Source: Dryomyza anilis (Eukaryota; Arthropoda; Insecta; Diptera; Dryomyzidae). Taken from it: a stretch of 64,000 nt of DNA. How positions within the stretch are numbered: the first letter of the stretch is position 1; each line of letters opens with the position of its first letter. Shown in pieces: positions 43,225-55,429 of the stretch. Location: contig OX638135.1 of assembly GCA_951804985.1 (NCBI GenBank), positions 40,825,564-40,889,563 on the forward strand. The letters are read 5' to 3'. Made by a program: the position numbers and the translations under genes. Below the pieces are notes generated by a model. It searched no databases, had not been told where the DNA came from, and saw only the letters and a list, made by a program, of their open reading frames with translations.

Positions 43225-43635
43225 GTGTATCGGAAGAGTAATTTATCACAATTTTCTAAGCCCTCTTAAAAAAATTTTAATATTAGTTCGCAATGTTTTG
43301 GATGTCAAAATTTCGAAAAAATGTTTTAAACTTTATCTTACTGAAATTTTTCGGAATATTTTTTAAAATTTGTTTATGAAATATTTGATTAAAATGGAGG
43401 GAAATGGACACAGAGATAAACAATTTCCTACTGTTGTAATGTAGTGATGCTAGGTGCAAAATCAGACAAAATCCTTAGCATCCGCATAATGGGGAAATAT
43501 GATAGGGAAAATTGTACTGCGTATTCTCCTGGTGTATATTTAAGTCGGCAGGCTTTAATGGGTTAATAAGAAATATATTACACATCCGTCGTCAACGAAT
43601 GCTTCTGAGCGACTTGCTGAATTTTTAAAAAATTT
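43225..43635 (+). repeat. Dispersed repeat N, first copy
   Basis: It matches the reverse complement of 61165-61590 over about 400 bases: TTATCTTACTGAAATTTTTC, ATTTTGCACCTAGCA complement, TTAATGGGTTAA and CATCCGTCGTCAACGAATGC. It has no coding sense. Confidence 0.75.
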
Positions 43636-44952
43636 GACAAAAAAAAAATAAATCTAGTTGGGAAGGTTAGATCACATGGGAAATTTTATAGTAGGTGTTA
43701 TTATAATAGTTAGGATTATCAAAACTATAGTCGATCTAAGTCGACTATACCCTACACATATGTGTGATTACCATTCACAGTGGTATATAGGTCACCAGGG
43801 TATACGAATCCTAAAAATAACTACAAACTTTAAATCGCTGAAGAATTTCCATTCATTTGATATGCATATTTACAAATAGGTAGGTGTACCGAACTTCGAT
43901 TTTTTTTGGGAACCACAAGTCGTTTCGTGAGAAATCATTATTTTCATGCATTTGAGCATGCAATATATATTTGGCCAAAAAAGTTTACCTAAGCACGTAT
44001 ACAGTAAAATTCATCTGTAGATGTACATTTTATACACTCAGGGAAAAAATCATGTAAAATTTAACAGAAATTAAACAGATTTCATGTTGTTTTTTTTTCA
44101 AACAGATTCATAGTGTTAATTATTAACAAGATACATGAATTTAACATGATTTCATAATGTTAATTATTAACATTAAAAATTTGTTAACTGAACATGAATT
44201 ATCTGTTGAATTCATCATGATATATTGATAATGTAACAGTTGTATAATGTTAGATTTACATTGGATAAATTGTTAGACTAACTCTATGTCCTGTTGAATC
44301 AAAATTGTAAAATGTAAATTTGACATGATTCATCGCCTTGTTTTACCTTTTTGTACTGTTAATTTTATAGTATCACGATGTTAAAATTACATAATCAACC
44401 GTGTAAAATTAACCTCAATACTCTTGTTTCCTTTTTTTCATTTATAGAAATATTAAATGAAACGAAATTTGTTAATTAATTAATTTAATTTTTATTATAT
44501 ATCGTATACAAAAAATATTTATGGTGTTACATGGTTAGTGGATCAGAAATTAAGTATAAACTTATAGTCCTTCACGTCTGGTTTAAGTTATGGTGTCCGA
44601 AAGAATTCAAAATATATCCAATATATTTTCTCATTTTATAGCAAAATGGTTTCTGATGTCTAAGGAGCAAGTATAGGGAACTTTCTAAGGATGATTTCCA
44701 CTGCACAATATAAGTTTGATCCTTAAAGGTTTACAACCAATTTAATGGATTTATCATTCCAAATCTCGTTAAGGAGTTATAACCAGTAGAAGAAGTCAGA
44801 AAACTATAATAATGTCTCTGGAGAAAATATTCGAAAATATCCAAACAATAAACACGCACCATTTCTGAAATATAAGCCTAATAACAACGAATTTTAGTCC
44901 TTACTTAAATTTTGAATTAAATCTTTTTGAAAATATAATATTACAGAAATTT

Positions 44953-45075
44953 TGGTGCAGTGAAAATTATAGTAATTCTTAATTAAAATTTTTGGGCTGA
45001 TTCTGAAAATGGCATAGGTTTTTTGATATCGGCTGTGGTTTTTGCGATATAGCCCCTTTTTATTTTCTCATAGAT
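44953..45075 (+). repeat. Fold-back D fragment
   Basis: GGTGCAGTGAAAATTATAG, GATTCTGAAAATGGCATAGG and CGATATAGCCCC resemble the D arm at 38934, strongly diverged. Confidence 0.6.
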
Positions 45076-45099
45076 TTGCTCTTGTATTTTTATCCCCAC

Positions 45100-45215
45100 T
45101 AAGTGCCTAATAGTGATAGAGTATATTCAGTTTGGTACACCGTTTGTAACTCAGAAAGTCTGTCTGCTGAAATCACATTTACAGAAATCTACAGGAGCTA
45201 GATAAATGACTCTCC
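45100..45215 (+). repeat. HINE-A fragment, decayed
   Basis: TATCCCCACTAAGTGC, GTATATTCAGTTTGGTACAC, CGTTTGTAACTC and AGTCTGTCTGCTGAAATC are remnants of the hairpin end. Confidence 0.65.
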
Positions 45216-47689
45216 GAAGTTAGATTGGTTGTAATATTAAAATAATACAGGAGCAAAACTGTGCTGAGACTAATATCCGTTATTATTAGGTATTAGACAT
45301 CTGCACAAATGGTTTTGAAGTTTCCTCTGCAAATATGCACTACTGCACTCTACAGTTTTGAATTCATTTCACAAATGACAATCGACAGTATTATAGTGAA
45401 GTCTCTTTGAGCGACTTCACTTCACTTCAGTATTTGTTTCATTGGTGTCAAGCACTGTCAAAACATCAAGCCATTCAAAACATTCAATGTTTTGAAAAAC
45501 ACAACAAACGACAACACTGTCGCTGAACATGCAACGAATACAGTAGGTGCAGCGAGTGAGCGCAACGAGTAACTAGTGAGAAGACGAACATTGAAAACAA
45601 CAACAAATCTGACGCTCGTTCTACGGCAGTAATGTTGTTATTAATATTTATGTGTTAATAAAAAATACAACAAACAATATTAAAAAAAAAAAAAATGTTA
45701 AAAAAAAATTGTGTACGACAAAAACAACGCTTTGGTCGAAAAGCAATATATCAAAAAAAAAAAAAAAAATTAATTAAATAATGAAAAAATTAAATAATGA
45801 AGAAATTGTTTTTCGATAAATAAAAAACTTAATATAAAATATTATGTGATTTTCTTATTCCTTTTGTTTTTTCTGTATTTCAATATTAATGAAAATTCCT
45901 ACTCTATTCCTTACTCTAGTAAGAATGATAAAAAAAAATGAAAAATGCACTAAGTACTCGGTGTCATAAGCAGTTCATTTCAGTATTTGAATGTTTATTG
46001 CACATCATCATAGACCTCTTCACTTCAGTTTTGTTTTGCTTATGTTTTGTTTTGACAGTACTTGGTTCTTTGTTGTTGTGAGCAAGACATTCATTTGATT
46101 TTCATGCATAGAGTTGACGACAGTAAATGTTTTGTGCAGATGTCTATTAGGTATACGTGTTGAGGAATTAATTTTTATTTGTAAAGACGATTATTTTTCC
46201 AAAGACATGATAGTACTTTTGAGACTTCTTCTACTGGTTATACCTCATTACGGGAATAGTTATTAGAAATCCATTTCAGATGGTAGCAAAACAATAGGAT
46301 GGAAATCAACTTGTCTCCTTAGTCGTCAGAAACTCATAATGAACCATTTCGCTACAAAATGACGAAAAATTAGATGTAAAGAATGGTGATGTATTTTTAC
46401 CCAATTTTTCATATTATTGCTCTTGCAAAGGCATTTCATTTAAAATTTTCAAATTGTCGATTTGTCCTGGCGGATCCATTTTCGGATTTAGCTGAAATTT
46501 CTCCACATCAATTTGAATTCAAGAAAATCCATTGTCAGTCTATAGTATATGTATATAAATGCAAAATTAAATATTATGAATTAAATTAAATGATATAAAT
46601 TAAATTAATGATGCTTACCAAAGAATTGTTGAATAAACGTCAATCAATAAAATGTTTGTTTGAAATTTTCAAATTTTATTGATATACGTATAACAATATA
46701 TCATATTAATTTTACACTTGTACGCATAAATTTAACCCTGTGTTATTTTAACAATATGAAACATGTAAAAATATCTTGTTAATTTTCAAAATTGTTTTTG
46801 TTTTCAGTAGAAAAATTTGTCATGTATATTTAACAGGAGCCAGGTTAAAAATTTATATGTCAACATTTTCTGAGTGTATGAGGTATTTGAATATAAGTGG
46901 TCAGATCACAGGTCACAATTGCCCGACCTTGCCAATTTTTTCGCACATACAGCGTAGGCATATAAGTAATCTAAATTATGAGTTTTAATCATCTAACTTT
47001 TCAATTGGTGGAGTTTTACTTGCAATATCCACTTCATTAAAAGCTGAAGAAAGAAATATTAATTTCGAAATAGAATCAGTTTGTGTCTGTGTTAAAATTA
47101 AAATTAAATTAAAATCGATTTACATAATATATTCCTACATACCTCCTGGTTCAGATTACATATTATACGTAAAACATTTTGATTCAATACGTTTAATAAC
47201 ATCATTACTTAAATCTGGAGATTCTTTCTTCATCTTTGGAGATTTTAATCTACCATCTCTTTCCTGGAATTCATCAATTGTTGATGATCCTTCTTTCAAA
47301 TTCAAATATTGTACGAGTTGACCCTATTTCAATGTCTGAGGATCGATACCATCCAACACTAGAATTAACTACAGTATTACCACAGAAATCCATTGAATCA
47401 TCAAAAAAACTCGATAAATACATTTACTGTTTTCAACGTGTGAATTACGACAAATTAAATATGTTATTAAACAAAATTAATTGGTCAAAATTAATGTCAA
47501 ACAAAATTAATTGTCCTATACAAAAAATGGAATTTGCGATTACAATTTTTATAGCCGGGTCTTAAAGTGTTTTTCTAAATCCGTACCCAAAATAAAACTT
47601 TGTCCGAAGGAAAATGGTAGTCCATGGATAAAAAAGGAACTAAAAAAGCTAAAAAACCAGAAAAACAATTTTTTTTTATATTTTCCGAC

Positions 47690-48115
47690 CACTACTTCCA
47701 GAGATACAGTGGCTCAAAGTTGGAAAAAAGTGCCAAAAATCACTTTTGTACTGTTGTTCATATTTAAATATCTCTTGAACTAGAAATGCTAGAAACTCGA
47801 TTTTTTAGAAAATAATTTTTTAAAATATGATGCCATCAAAATACCATCTTGAAATTTTGTATGAACATTTATAATAAATTGACGAAAACTTAGGATTTTT
47901 TTCAGAATTTTAAAAAGGGTCCTTTTTAAGGACATCAATTTTGAAGTGCAAGGATAATGAACACGGGCCACATGTTACCGTTTGGAAATTACAACTTAAT
48001 TTTTCTAAAAGCTTGTTCTATTAGCTTTAAAACGAGCCATTAACGGAGTTTCGAGCATTTCTAGTTCAAGTTTGACTTTTTTTTGGTCGATTTGGTGTGG
48101 AATGGCCCATATAAA
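47690..48115 (+). repeat. Dispersed repeat J, inserted in the LINE
   Basis: It matches the reverse complement of 60503-60775 (GTCCTTTTTAAGGACATCAA, AGTGCAAGGATAATG, GCATTTCTAGTTCAAG). It ends GATTTGGTGTGGAATGGCCC, a terminus related to that of repeat H. The start GATACAGTGGCTCAAAGTTGG could be a transposon end. LINE coding resumes immediately after. Confidence 0.75.
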
Positions 48116-49199
48116 AAGGCTGCCTTTCTAAGTAATTACGCTAGATACAAAACATCACGCTATAACTACACTATTTTAAATAAAAAGTGTTACTCAAATT
48201 ATATTTATAATGTGTAATCGAGATTCAAACGTGGTCCAAAATCATTTTATGAATTTGTAAACTCAAAACGGAATTCTGTGTCTTTTCCTTCAATGATGAT
48301 ACAATGAAGATACAATGATACTGAATCCACAAATGATGAAGATATAGGTAATATGTTTGCAGATTTCTTCAAGTCAACATACACTACTGATTTTTGTGAT
48401 GTGGCTGATTACAAATATCCATTACAATCGTATAGTTTTATTACAATTCCATCAATATGTACAATTTCAGTGCTAAATAAAATAAATTATTTGAAATCAT
48501 CTTTTTCACCGGGCCCTGACATTTCTAGCTGTCTTCTTATAAAATGTGCAGAAAACCTGTTCATTCCTTTCACATGACTGTTCAATCTTTCAATTAATAC
48601 AGGGCATTTCCCTTAAAAAATATTTATAATTCCATTGCATAAGCTGACGATGTAACAATATACTGTAGTTATAAAAATTTGAATAATAGCATACTCTTAC
48701 AAAATGACCTTAAACATTTTTATAACTGGTGTAAGCCTAATAAAATGGACTTAAATTTAAAAAAAGTGTAAGCAAATTACATTTTCTAGACTAAACCCGT
48801 TTAACGTGCAATATAATCTTGACAATGCTAATTTGGAAAATGTGACTTCTTTTGCCGATTTGGTGTGGTAATAGACTCAAAGCTGACGTTTAATAATCAC
48901 ATAACCCTTACAGTAAACAAAGCTAAAGGTGTACTTGGCTTTATAAAAAGATGGGCTAAGGAATTTAATGACCCATACATTACTAAACAACTATACACAT
49001 CGCTTGTCCGGCCAATTTTGGAATATACCTCAATTGTATGGGATCCACAATATGATATATATTCAAATATGTTGGAATCCCTTCAAAAGCAATTTTTAAT
49101 TTTCGCGGACTTCGCTGGGAGTGTACGGTTAATCTCAATCCGTATGAGAACCGACTACATTACGATCGGCTCGGAGTTGCTCGTTTTTAAATTATATCG

Positions 49200-49655
49200 T
49201 TTGCAACAGTTCTTTTGCTATTTTTGAGTTTATTTTTGTTTATTATTAAATTTTATGCATGTCTTACTAAATATAGAACATTAAATATGCATTTAAAGCA
49301 AATTTACAAAAAGAGCGAGTCAACAGAGCGGTCGAAATGTTGTGGTGCTCCGCTCTAGCGTAACAGCTCGTAACTCTGTAGACGGAGCCGTTGTGTTTGT
49401 TTGCGGCTCAACATAAATTGAGTTCGGCGAAAAACAACAGCGCTCGAAGGTCAAAGCGAGCGCGCAGTTGTCTGCGCAGTTTGTTTACAGTTCCGAATAA
49501 ATATGCTGTCACTCGTTTGTTGTTGAGAGAGCTAGTTTTGAGCTTTTTTGCGTGCTCTTGAGCGGACTTTCCGAAGCCTGCTTATGAAGCTTAAATATTT
49601 CAAATCAAACTACGCAGTATTTGATCCAGTATTTGATCAAATACTACGCAGTATT
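49200..49655. other. GC-richer insert between two LINE pieces
   Basis: Bases 49310-49580 have clearly higher GC (GAGCGAGTCAACAGAGCGGT; GAGCGCGCAGTTGTCTGCGC). The stretch separates LINE coding from its last block. ACGCAGTATTTGATC is repeated three times at 49612-49662. It may be an LTR fragment or other promoter-bearing piece, but I cannot name it. Confidence 0.45.
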
Positions 49656-50064
49656 TGATCCATTTCGTCGTATATGTATGGACTTCAACGACTTGTATTC
49701 GTTAATTGACTTCTGTGTTGATAGCTATGTTCTAAAAAGTAATATAATACTGTTTTTAAATTCCGTCGACAATTCTTCGACATAATCAGCTGTTGATCCT
49801 AAAATCCGTAACTGTGTTTTCAATTGGCCACTTGATAAGTCTCTCGAAGGCTTCAACGTCAATTAAAAAAAAAGTAGGAATTTCAACAGACAGACATACA
49901 GACACACAGACTGACGGACAGACGGACATCGCTAAATCGACTCAGTAGGTCATGCTGATCAAGAATATATATACTTTATCATACCGGAAATGCTTCCTTA
50001 TGGGTGTTACAAACGGCGTTCCAAACTGAATATACGCTTTCACTCTTAGTGTAGGGTATAAAAA

Positions 50065-51224
50065 TGCGACATCCTACAGCAATTCATTATTAAATTTAAA
50101 TTTATAATATTGTATTGAACATTTTATTTTAATGAATGACTAAAGAAATTTATAATATTGTATTGAACATTTTATTTTAATGAATGACTAAAGAAATCTT
50201 TTCACTAAAATTACAATAAACATTGCTTAGATTACGTTTCCTACTTTAGCCCAGAAAATGTATTCCAAATTGAACATAACTTAGCACCGTAAATTATTTG
50301 CAAAATTATTTGTATTTCAAAAGATATAGAAATTGCGATCAGTTTAACATTTTGCAAACGGTGATAATCTCAATTTTTGGTAACAAGCATCAGCACTCTA
50401 AAAATTTATCAAAAACATTTTTTTTCACTCGTTCTCGAAAAGCAATAGAAATGTATTAATTTGATTATAACCATGGATGAAGAAATTTAAGCTATATTAT
50501 GTTCAAAATTTGCAACATGTCCAAAAATTGTACATCTCCATTACCCCATGTCCCATTTTTAACCAGATTCTCCTGTTTTTTCCCTCTATGTAAATATTCT
50601 TCCGATTTGGATACATTTTTCACTGATAAAAGGGTTTTCATATTCATCGCAAGATTTTTGCTTTGAAAAATATCTGAAATATGCAAAGTAACCTATTTTT
50701 GTAAACATGCAAATGTTCATCTGATTGAAATGAAAAAAAAATTTTTTTTTTTCTCAGGTATGTGTAAAAATATTTTATTTTTGTTTCATATAAAGTTATT
50801 TATTGCAGTAACATATTTTTGATTCTTTTCTAGTCGGTTATTTACTCTCTGAGTTAGCCCAGGGTTAGCGCAGTTTAAATGTGTAATGGGATAAACATAT
50901 TATGTTCAGATGCAAACATATATTATGTTTACACATGGCACATTTACAAATATATATTATGTTCCCCTAACATTTACGTTGTTTGCCGCTAAATATATTT
51001 GGGAGAGCCATTTTCCTCCCTGTCTGTGGAAAAAACAAATTCTACTTAAAGATGTGACATTCCCAGCCCAACTATGAGCCTGTATTACGAGTCCGTTCGA
51101 TTCGCAATCAAGCAAACCGAACGGATTTTCCTTAAAAAAAAGTCATAGATATATATAGTTCTCGTGAAATCATTAAAATAAAATGTTCAATATATATTAC
51201 AACAACAACCGCGACAAAACAATA
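50065..51224. other. Unassigned stretch
   Basis: Bases 50097-50200 contain an exact direct repeat of about 55 bases (ATTTATAATATTGTATTGAA and onward, at 50099 and 50151). Bases 50880-50980 hold inverted CATATATTATGTT words. Otherwise nothing is recognised. Confidence 0.4.
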
Positions 51225-51440
51225 TTATAAATTTAAACCTATTCGACAAATATATTAACCTCCGAAATCTTTCTAACGATATATAAAACTTGATGTTGGG
51301 TGATGTTCAAATAAAGAAGCTATAACTGAAAGCATATTTTGGCCGGGTTTAAGAGCTAAGCTTTCATTTAAGGGGCGGACTTTCCAATTTTTTCGACCCC
51401 GTCTATTCCACATCCAGACAAACACACAAGTATCGTAGCA
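51225..51440 (+). repeat. Dispersed repeat I, second copy
   Basis: It matches 42665-42860 (ACAAATATATTAACCTCCGA; CGACCCCGTCTATTCCACAT). Bases 51441-52009 are unassigned. Confidence 0.7.
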
Positions 51441-52009
51441 CGGCTACAACTCGAAAAGTTCTTGAAGACCCTTTTTTTATTAGGCAATTTTTTTTTAAAT
51501 GTTTTTTGATTAATATGTTCTGAAATGAATTATCTTGTTTTCAAATAATATAAACTTCAAATTTTTTATGGTTGTCGAAATTTCATGTAGTCCCTTGGGC
51601 TACATAAAATTTATACACTATTCACATAGCTTCAGAATTTCATATTTATTGTCAAAATTTTATTTTTTGAGTAAAAAGTTTCCGATTGGCCTTAAGCAAA
51701 AAACGTGGCAAGGTCGACTTTTAAAATGAAAATGAAATGTCAGATCTACTCATTCAGTGTTACCAAAAATCAAATAATAATGTCCATCTTAAGATAGAAG
51801 TCGACTTTTGACATAAATTTATATGAAAGATTTTTCTTAAAGCCGACTATTTGTTAAACTTGTACATTATTTTTGGATTGTTGGTTTCGCTGATTATGTA
51901 AACGTTCAACACAAATGCATTTCGTTAAAATAACGGTATAAAGTAGAGAAAGCATTTGTTGCAATTTTGTTCTAGTTTTATTATAGAAAATAGTTCGATC
52001 TTACAATAT

Positions 52010-52702
52010 AACCAGTTGGGAAGGTTAGATCACATGGGAAATTTTAAAGTAGGGACATTTTATAGTAGATGTTATTATGATAGTTAGGATTATCACAATT
52101 ATAGTCGATCTAAGCCGACTATAAATACCCTACACATATGTGTGGTTACCATTCAAAGTTGTATATAGGTCACAAGGGTATACGAATCCTGAAAATAATT
52201 TCAAACATTAAATCGCTGAAGAATTTCCACTCATTTGATAAGCATATTTACAAATGGTAGATGTACCGAATTTCGATTTTTTTTTTTGGAACCACAAGTC
52301 GTTTCGCGGGAAAACATTATTTCCATGTATTTAAGCATGAAGTCAATATATATTTGACCAAAAAAGTTTACCTAAGACGTATCAGTAAAAATGTAAATTT
52401 TATATGAGTTATTTGAATATAAATGGTCACAATGGACCGATCTATTGTCATATCGCACATACAGCGTAGGTATATAAGTAATCTAAATTATTAGTTTCAT
52501 TTATCTAACTCTTCAATTTTTTAAGTAGTAAGGATTTTAACAGACAGACAGACGGACAGACGGACATTGCTAAATCGACTAAGGACGTCCTGCTGATCAA
52601 GAATATATATACTTTTTCATACCGGAGATGCTTCCTTCTGGGTGTTACAAACGACATACCAAACTGAATATACCCTTTCACTCTTAGTGTAGGGTATAAA
52701 AA
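52010..52702 (-). mobile_element. HINE subfamily A, nearly full length
   Basis: From AACCAGTTGGGAAGG to CACTCTTAGTGTAGGGTATA, with a small internal deletion around 52379-52430 and a short ACAGACAGACAGACGG tract. The flanks are A/T-rich, as for the others. Confidence 0.88.
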
Positions 52703-53789
52703 GACTTGAAAATCTTGGCCATGATTTCGGAAGGTATAGTGTAAAACTGTTCTTGCACACTAAGTCTTGCTCTTGTATAGGTACATATGATGTTGTTCTC
52801 GTTCTTGTTCTTACAATACCTTTCTTGCTCTTACTTGCAAGAATCTTGCAATATTTTACTTTTTAAATTTTAAGTAAAAGATGGTAGACAAGTACGCATC
52901 TAGTACAGCTATTTCCCGCCAAAAATTCTATCAAAACCTTGGATGCTGGATCAGCGGATTTGTTAAAAAAAAAAACACAAATATCAATACCACTGTTAAA
53001 ATGTTCATATATTATTTATTTACTTTTTTGTTTGTTTTATAAGTTAAATGAAATAATGCACATAGAACTTAACTTAAGAAAAACTTTATGATTTTACAAT
53101 TACAAAAAAAAGCTATGCACAAAATGAACAAAATAATGTTTCAGTGCATATGTACAATCAACGAACGAACTAGCGTAGAAAAGAAAGGTGAAACAACATT
53201 GTTTTGTCTATTTTATCTTTGGATTTGTTTCTGCTTTTATTCGATTTACCTCTTCATAAGTTCTTCACAGACCTTATTTTTAAGATGCTTATATTTTTTA
53301 GTCTTGAAAAACAAGAAAAATAGAAACAGACATCTTCATTAATGTTCACGTTCATAAATATTTTGCGCGCTTTGCATTGTTACTTGTTGTACAATATTTA
53401 TTAATATCATGAATTTTTGAATTTCATTACCTTAAAAACATATATAAATTAAAATGATAAAAAACGCAAGAGTCTGTCTTTTCTTGCATTTCTTGCAGTT
53501 TTAGTATTGCACTTGTTCTTGCATTTCTTATCTTGGTGATGCAATAAAATCTCGACCTTGTTCTTGCAAAAAATTCAAGAGATGCTAGGGCTAAAAGCAC
53601 ATATAAGTTGGCCTTAAATATTGGGAGGTCACTTATTTTTAAACATCCATTTCTCACCCCCCTTGGAACGTTTATTATGACCCTTGGAACGTTTATTATG
53701 ACCAAAAAGTGTGCAAAATTTTTTGAATCTATACAATGGAAAACGTTCCGCAAGAACATTAAATAGTGTACTAGAAGGATAATTGCACT
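52703..53789. other. TTCTTG-rich stretch with an unplaced minus-strand frame
   Basis: Bases 52735-52860 and 53470-53580 are rich in TTCTTGC words and look like two pieces of one repeat. A 159-codon minus-strand frame (53906-53427) spans the second; it includes a duplicated VIINVPR caused by an exact 20-base direct repeat (CCTTGGAACGTTTATTATGA) at about 53659-53700. I see no signal peptide, domain or homology I can name, and consider coding unlikely. Confidence 0.35.
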
Positions 53790-53904
53790 ACACGAATAAA
53801 AGAAAAACGTTCTGCACAAACGAAAAATTAGACAGAAGTACTTCGTTTGTGGTTTTCTTTGGACCAAATCAGTTTTACGTTTGGACCAAACGTGTTTTAT
53901 AAAC

Positions 53905-54330
<426 letters not shown>

Positions 54331-54547
54331 ATATTGTACAACTGAACAATATGTATGTATTCGATAATGAATTATTAAATTGCAACATACATATTATAAT
54401 GTTACATATTATAATAATACATATTATATAAACAATTTTATTGCATCAGGCTGAATACGAACCCGCATCCTCGTGCATAGAAAGGCAGACATGCTATCGT
54501 CGCACGGTAAACAAAATGGTGACATTTTTGAACAAAACTATATATTT

Positions 54548-55020
54548 TTACACCCTACACTAAGAGTGACAGGGTATATTCAGTTTGGTACGCCGTTTGT
54601 AACACCCAGACGGAAGCAACTCCGGTATGGATATTCTTGATCAGCATGACCTCCTGAGTCGATTTAGCGATGTCCGTCTGTCAGTCTGTTGAAATCCCTA
54701 CTACTTAAACAATTGAAGTTAGATAAAAGAAACTTATAATTTAGATTACTTATATACCTACGCTGTATGTGCGAAAATTGGAGAGATCGGTCCATTGTGA
54801 CCTGTGATCTGACCATTTATATTCAAATACCTCATATTAAATTTACATCTACAGATCAATTTTACTGTATACGTGCTTAGGTAAATATATATTGAAATCA
54901 TGCTCAAATACATAAATAAAATAATGTTTTCCGCCGTCGGCTTATACCGACTATAATTTTGATAATCCTAATAGCACCAAATTTAAAATTTCCCTTGTGA
55001 TCTAACCTTCCCAACTGGTT
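54548..55020 (+). mobile_element. HINE subfamily A with internal deletion
   Basis: It starts TTACACCCTACACTAAGAGTGA, carries a short GTCCGTCTGTCAGTCTG tract and ends ATCTAACCTTCCCAACTGG. About 250 bases, including the ATGGTAACCACACATATG segment, are missing. Confidence 0.88.
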
Positions 55021-55429
55021 TTTATTTAATTTTCAATATTTTTTTTAACTATAATATAAATTACTAAGAATAATCTGTAACCATTTTTCTTATAACATTA
55101 ATAGTTTAAGAGATATGAGCCTTCAAAGATAGGAAAAAATTGCATACGGTTTGCTCCGGTTTACAAAAAAATTGTAGTGAAATACTACCATTTTCGTTAG
55201 AAATTTATTAATTTGATTTTAAGTGATTCGTATTTCATATCATAACTCATAACAGACGAATAATACAAAGTTTTTATTCACACAAATTTATATCCATAGT
55301 GTGTAAAAAAAATATAAAAATACCAAAAATCTATTAATTCATCCACATTTCATAAAATTTCACGTCAAAAATTTCAATTTGAGTAATATTATATCAAGTT
55401 AATAATTTTATGTCAACAAAACCTAGTGG

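Larger units (their letters stand above)
44035..46876. mobile_element. CACTCAG-ended TIR element of 2.84 kb inserted in the HINE
   Basis: CACTCAGGGAAAAAATCATG at the left and the complement of CACTCAGAAAATGTTGACAT at the right are flanked by TA on both sides. The uninterrupted HINE reads TTTTATATGAGG, so the duplication is TA. Both ends are rich in TTAACAT and CATGAATT-like subterminal words. A 69-codon frame at 46383-46589 has no recognised domain. Fragments of fold-back D (44953-45075) and HINE-A (45100-45215) lie inside. No transposase is recognised. Confidence 0.82.
47007..49864 (+). pseudogene. Jockey/CR1-like LINE, 5'-truncated, interrupted and internally deleted
   Basis: It begins in the endonuclease (GGVLLAIST at 47007; GDFNLPSLSW at about 47239). 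It continues with NGSPWIKKELKKLKNQK (about 47610-47660), is broken by repeat J (47690-48115), resumes ARYKTSRYNYTILNKK and FKRGPKSFYEFVNSKR (48145-48280), then KSSFSPGPDIS at about 48505. A deletion removes the RT middle. ADDVTIYCSY (about 48648) is the YADD box, then DLNLKK, FNDPYITKQLYTSLVRPILE (48970-49020), LESLQKQ and LNPYENRL. A last piece, FRRICMDFNDLYSLIDFCVD to NSVDNSST, ends at about 49782. TCAATT occurs on both borders and may be the target duplication. Confidence 0.86.
43651..50064 (-). mobile_element. HINE subfamily A split into three parts by two insertions
   Basis: Part one is 43651-44034 (CTAGTTGGGAAGG to TACATTTTA). Part two is 46877-47006 (TGAGGTATTTGAATATAAGT to TTTTCAATT). 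Part three is about 49865-50064 (GTAGGAATTTCAACAGACAG to CACTCTTAGTGTAGGGTATA). Placed in order they rebuild one standard HINE-A with no missing block. The intervening pieces are a CACTCAG element and a LINE. Confidence 0.88.

Noticed and set aside
46383..46589. Transposase fragment of the CACTCAG element
   Set aside because: No DDE-type or zinc-finger motif is visible in the 68 residues; a function cannot be assigned.
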